A DNA stretch of 9,043 bases from a bacterium (GTDB lineage: Bacteria; Desulfobacterota; Anaeroferrophillalia; Anaeroferrophillales; Anaeroferrophillaceae). Shown one piece after another: positions 7,064 to 9,043 of this stretch (the first letter of the stretch is position 1; every line of letters begins with the position of its first letter). The position numbers and the translations under genes were made by a program. The DNA is taken from the NCBI GenBank assembly GCA_029940125.1, contig JAOZRP010000036.1, positions 2,803 to 11,845 of the forward strand, given 5' to 3'. Below the pieces are notes generated by a model, which saw nothing but the letters and a program-made list of their open reading frames with translations, did no database searches and was not told where the DNA came from.

Positions 7064-7642
7064 ATGGCCACATCGTTGAAAGGAACCCAAACCGAAAAAA
7101 ATATTCTCACCGCTTTTGCCGGCGAGAGTCAGGCCCGCAACCGTTACAACTATTTTGCCAGTAAAGCCAAAAAAGAGGGCTATGTCCAGATTTCGGCCAT
7201 CTTCGAAGAAACCGCCAACCAGGAAAAGGAACACGCCAAGCGCCTGTTCAAACTCCTTGAAGGCGGCGAAGTGGAAATCAGCGGCGCTTTTCCCGCCGGC
7301 GTCGTCGGCAGCACGCTGGACAACCTGAGGGAATCGGCCGCCGGCGAAAATCATGAACATACGGTCATGTACCCGGAATTTGCCGCCACCGCCCGCCAGG
7401 AAGGTTTTGAGGAAATCGCAGCCATCTTCGAAGCCATCGCCGTCGCCGAAAAACAGCATGAAAAACGCTACCTGGACCTGATGAACAACATCAAGGAGGG
7501 CCGGGTTTTCAAACGGGAGCAGCCGGTAGTCTGGAGATGCCGGAACTGCGGCTACCTCCATGAGGGAACCGAGGCCCCGGAGGAATGTCCCGCCTGCGCC
7601 CATCCCCAGGCCCATTTTGAGCTCCTGGGTGAAAATTATTAA
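7064..7642 (+). CDS. rbr: Rubrerythrin
   Basis: A 192-residue cytoplasmic non-haem di-iron peroxidase that reduces hydrogen peroxide to water, typical of anaerobes. The N-terminal four-helix ferritin-like domain shows all expected di-iron ligands by comparison with Desulfovibrio vulgaris rubrerythrin: Glu21, Glu54, His57, Glu95, Glu98, Glu129 and His132. The C-terminal rubredoxin domain binds one iron through Cys159/162 and Cys175/178 (WRCRNCGY and ECPAC) and passes electrons to the di-iron site. Length is that of the classic form (191). The ATG has AAGGAG five bases upstream. Being beside trxC suggests joint oxidative stress defence, which is inference from position. It is followed by a hairpin. 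Confidence 0.97.
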   Translation: MATSLKGTQTEKNILTAFAGESQARNRYNYFASKAKKEGYVQISAIFEETANQEKEHAKRLFKLLEGGEVEISGAFPAGVVGSTLDNLRESAAGENHEHTVMYPEFAATARQEGFEEIAAIFEAIAVAEKQHEKRYLDLMNNIKEGRVFKREQPVVWRCRNCGYLHEGTEAPEECPACAHPQAHFELLGENY

Positions 7643-7648
7643 AGAGCG

Positions 7649-7677
7649 TTCATCCGGAAAGGTTATTTCCCGATGAA
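7649..7677 (+). terminator. Hairpin after rubrerythrin, possible terminator
   Basis: TTCATC (7649-7654) pairs with GATGAA (7672-7677) and GGAAA (7656-7660) with TTTCC (7666-7670), with a C/C mismatch and a five-base loop. It starts six bases past the stop codon. The following bases (TACTTTC) give only a weak T-run, so it may protect the 3' end rather than terminate efficiently. Confidence 0.5.
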
Positions 7678-7684
7678 TACTTTC

Positions 7685-7758
7685 AGCGATCAGCAGTCAG
7701 CTTTCAGTAAAAACAACTTGTTAAGCTAAAAGTTCAAGGCTGATGGCTAACAGCTTAT
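7685..7758 (+). repeat. Paired degenerate heptamer arrays without the core
   Basis: Four 7-base units beginning AGC or AGT occupy 7685-7712 and five units of the NGCTAAN type occupy 7724-7758, separated by 11 bases. The order and orientation match the flanks of copy 1 at 144-171 and 251-285. In both places the fourth left unit begins AGT rather than AGC. The 60-base core of copy 1 is missing here. It could be a deleted or ancestral form of the same element. The two runs are imperfectly complementary and could form a hairpin. Confidence 0.5.
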
Positions 7759-7782
7759 CCGGAAACAGCGGTTTCCGGATAA
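7755..7782. repeat. Perfect 12-bp inverted repeat
   Basis: TTATCCGGAAAC (7755-7766) and GTTTCCGGATAA (7771-7782) are perfect reverse complements around a four-base AGCG loop. It overlaps the last unit of the heptamer array. No T-run follows on either strand, so a simple terminator is unlikely. It could be an operator for a dimeric regulator or a structured RNA; it sits 97 bases before the ArsA-type ATPase start. Confidence 0.8.
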
Positions 7783-7809
7783 AACCAAACAACATCCCCA
7801 AAATCATCT

Positions 7810-7840
7810 CCGGCCGGCTGTTAAAAGATCAGCCGGCCGG
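7810..7840. repeat. Perfect 11-bp GC-rich inverted repeat
   Basis: CCGGCCGGCTG (7810-7820) and CAGCCGGCCGG (7830-7840) are perfect reverse complements around a nine-base A/T-rich loop. In RNA this would be a very stable hairpin. On the + strand only TCACTTTG follows, so termination there is doubtful; on the minus strand a TTTT lies several bases beyond. It ends 38 bases before the ATPase start codon. Confidence 0.8.
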
Positions 7841-7878
7841 TCACTTTGCCCTGCATCCGCTCAGTCAACGGTAAGAAT

Positions 7879-8766
7879 ATGTCCAGCCACAACAGCAAAA
7901 TCATCATGTTTACCGGCAAGGGAGGGGTCGGCAAAACCACCATGTCGGTGGCCACCGCACTCCACTACGCTCAAACGGCCAAAACCCTGATCGTCTCCAC
8001 CGATCCCTCCGGCTCGCTGAAGGAAATTTTCCACACCGAGGTCAGCCGGGAAATCACCCCGATCACCCCCACCCTCGACGTCATCGAACTGACCCGCAAG
8101 GTCGTGCTCCAGCTCTGGCGCCAGAAATTCGCCGACGAGATTTTTACCGTTCTTTCCTCCTTTCTGCCGGTGGAAAAGGACATCATCGACTACATTGAAG
8201 GGGCGCCGGGCATTGACGAAGAATTCATGCTGGACTACGTCCTCACCCTGCGCAACTCCGGCACCTACGAGATGATCATCTGGGACACCGCCCCCACGGC
8301 CACCACCCTCAACCTGCTTTTCGTCCAGCGGCTCTTCTACACCCACCTCACCCAGGCTCAGAAGCTTTACCTCAAGCTCAAGGGGGTGTTCACCCAGGTC
8401 AACCCCCTGGAACTCATCGCCCGCTGGCTCCGGTTGACCGAAGAAATCATCGCCATGCTGAAGAATGACACCTCGGCCTGGGTGGTCACCAACCCGGAAC
8501 GCCTGCCGGTGGAACAGGCCCTGATGATCGGCAGCGAACTCCGGGAATTCGGCATCACCCTGAACGGCTACATCCTGAACAAGGTGCTGCCCCCCGAGGT
8601 CTGCCGGGGCAGCGATTTCCTGGAAGCCAAGCGCGACAACCAGCAGCGCTGGCAGGAAAGCCTCCGGGAGCGAACCGCCGAACCCATCCAGATCATCCCC
8701 GAACTGGTCGGCGACCTTACCGCCAGGGACAAGCTGCAGCAGCTTGCCGCCATGCTTGGTTATTGA
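7879..8766 (+). CDS. ArsA/Get3-family ATPase, single domain
   Basis: A 295-residue cytoplasmic SIMIBI-class P-loop ATPase. It shows a deviant Walker A GKGGVGKTT at 13-21, a switch I segment STDPSGSLKEIF (40-51, Asp42), a switch II/Walker B DTAPT at 136-140, and a C-terminal NKVLPPEV segment like that of the ArsA/Get3 nucleotide site. Length equals one half of E. coli ArsA, so it should act as a dimer. It has only one cysteine (in PPEVCRG), so neither the ArsA three-cysteine arsenite site nor the Get3 CxxC zinc motif is present, and no arsB, arsR or arsenate reductase is nearby. An arsenic role is therefore not supported. I chose ATG 7879; a TTG 33 bases earlier lies beside the upstream hairpin. 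The ribosome binding site is weak (GGTAAG). Confidence 0.88.
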   Translation: MSSHNSKIIMFTGKGGVGKTTMSVATALHYAQTAKTLIVSTDPSGSLKEIFHTEVSREITPITPTLDVIELTRKVVLQLWRQKFADEIFTVLSSFLPVEKDIIDYIEGAPGIDEEFMLDYVLTLRNSGTYEMIIWDTAPTATTLNLLFVQRLFYTHLTQAQKLYLKLKGVFTQVNPLELIARWLRLTEEIIAMLKNDTSAWVVTNPERLPVEQALMIGSELREFGITLNGYILNKVLPPEVCRGSDFLEAKRDNQQRWQESLRERTAEPIQIIPELVGDLTARDKLQQLAAMLGY

Positions 8767-9043
8767 CGCTTTGCTCAGCAAAACGGATTGGGACGGCAAA
8801 AAGGAAAAGACAAGGCCATGGAAATGTGACTTGATTCCACGCCGCCAACAGGATATATTTCTAAGTTGAGCAATTAGCCTTTAGCTATTAGCGTTTAGCC
8901 TTGAAAAACCAAGACGTTACGTTCATAAGAACCAACACCCAAAGGGTGAAATCTTGTAATGGCTAAAGCGGGATTAACGCCGCAACCTAAATCAGGAATC
9001 AGGATGTTCCGGCATGGCTCTCGCTCATTCTCGCCGGCCGTCC
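8767..9043. other. Non-coding right edge around repeat copy 2
   Basis: Apart from repeat copy 2 I see no gene here. A short imperfect hairpin (TTTGC/GCAAA, loop TCA, about 8770-8782) follows the ATPase stop but has no T-run. On the + strand an ATG at 9004 opens 13 codons to the window edge after an AGG-rich stretch, and on the minus strand an open frame enters from the right and stops at 8999; neither is long enough to identify. Confidence 0.5.
8865..8960 (-). repeat. Intergenic repeat element, copy 2, inverted
   Basis: The reverse complement of this stretch aligns to 191-286 base for base with no gap, 82 of 96 identical by hand count. The core hairpin (CACCC, loop TTT here, GGGTG) and the five-unit NGCTAAN array (8866-8900 on the minus strand) are both kept. 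The opposite AGC-type heptamer run seen beside copy 1 is not recognisable to the right of this copy. It lies in non-coding DNA 98 bases after the ATPase stop. Confidence 0.8.

Noticed and set aside
7846..7878. TTG start adding 11 residues to the ArsA-type ATPase
   Set aside because: It lies right beside the 11-bp hairpin with no ribosome binding site, and the extra residues do not resemble the family N-terminus.
7861..8799. Long open frame on the minus strand, 312 codons, opposite the ATPase gene
   Set aside because: The + strand frame has clear P-loop ATPase motifs; the antisense product is glycine- and valine-rich with no known motif.

Overview
This window reads as an ordinary chromosomal stretch from an anaerobic or micro-aerobic bacterium. 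My best guess is a deltaproteobacterium-like lineage (Desulfobacterota), based on three things: the gene order rpmI-rplT-pheS-pheT-ihfA-merR-tRNA-Pro, a rubrerythrin beside a TrxC-type thioredoxin, and codon use rich in C/G-ending codons. The lineage is an inference; no marker here fixes genus or species.

Left part (1-4989): the distal half of the classic infC-rpmI-rplT-pheST-ihfA translation operon. The 3' end of rpmI (L35) enters at the left edge. It is followed by an unusually long 224-base gap, then rplT (L20), pheS (overlapping rplT by one base), pheT, ihfA (HU/IHF fold), a small MerR-type regulator, tRNA-Pro(GGG) and a strong intrinsic terminator. All genes point the same way with small gaps, so they look like one transcription unit making ribosomal proteins, the two PheRS subunits and a DNA-bending protein.

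Middle part (4990-7677): three separately expressed + strand genes. They are an MltF-like periplasmic lytic transglycosylase (solute-binding domain plus SLT domain) with a terminator over its stop codon, a zinc-ribbon thioredoxin 2 (trxC), and a rubrerythrin with its C-terminal rubredoxin domain. The last two suggest peroxide and thiol stress defence in an anaerobe.

Right part (7678-9043): a roughly 200-base, structure-rich intergenic region with two perfect inverted repeats, a single-domain ArsA/Get3-family ATPase, and non-coding sequence to the right edge.

The least expected signal is a family of short intergenic repeats. A 96-base sequence at 191-286 recurs in inverted orientation at 8865-8960 without gaps and with 82 of 96 identical bases by hand count. 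It ends in a run of degenerate 7-base units (NGCTAAN). Oppositely oriented 7-base runs lie upstream of the first copy at 144-171. The same paired arrangement, without the central core, occurs at 7685-7758. One copy sits inside the ribosomal protein operon, between rpmI and rplT. I see no CRISPR array, transposase, prophage gene or defence system.
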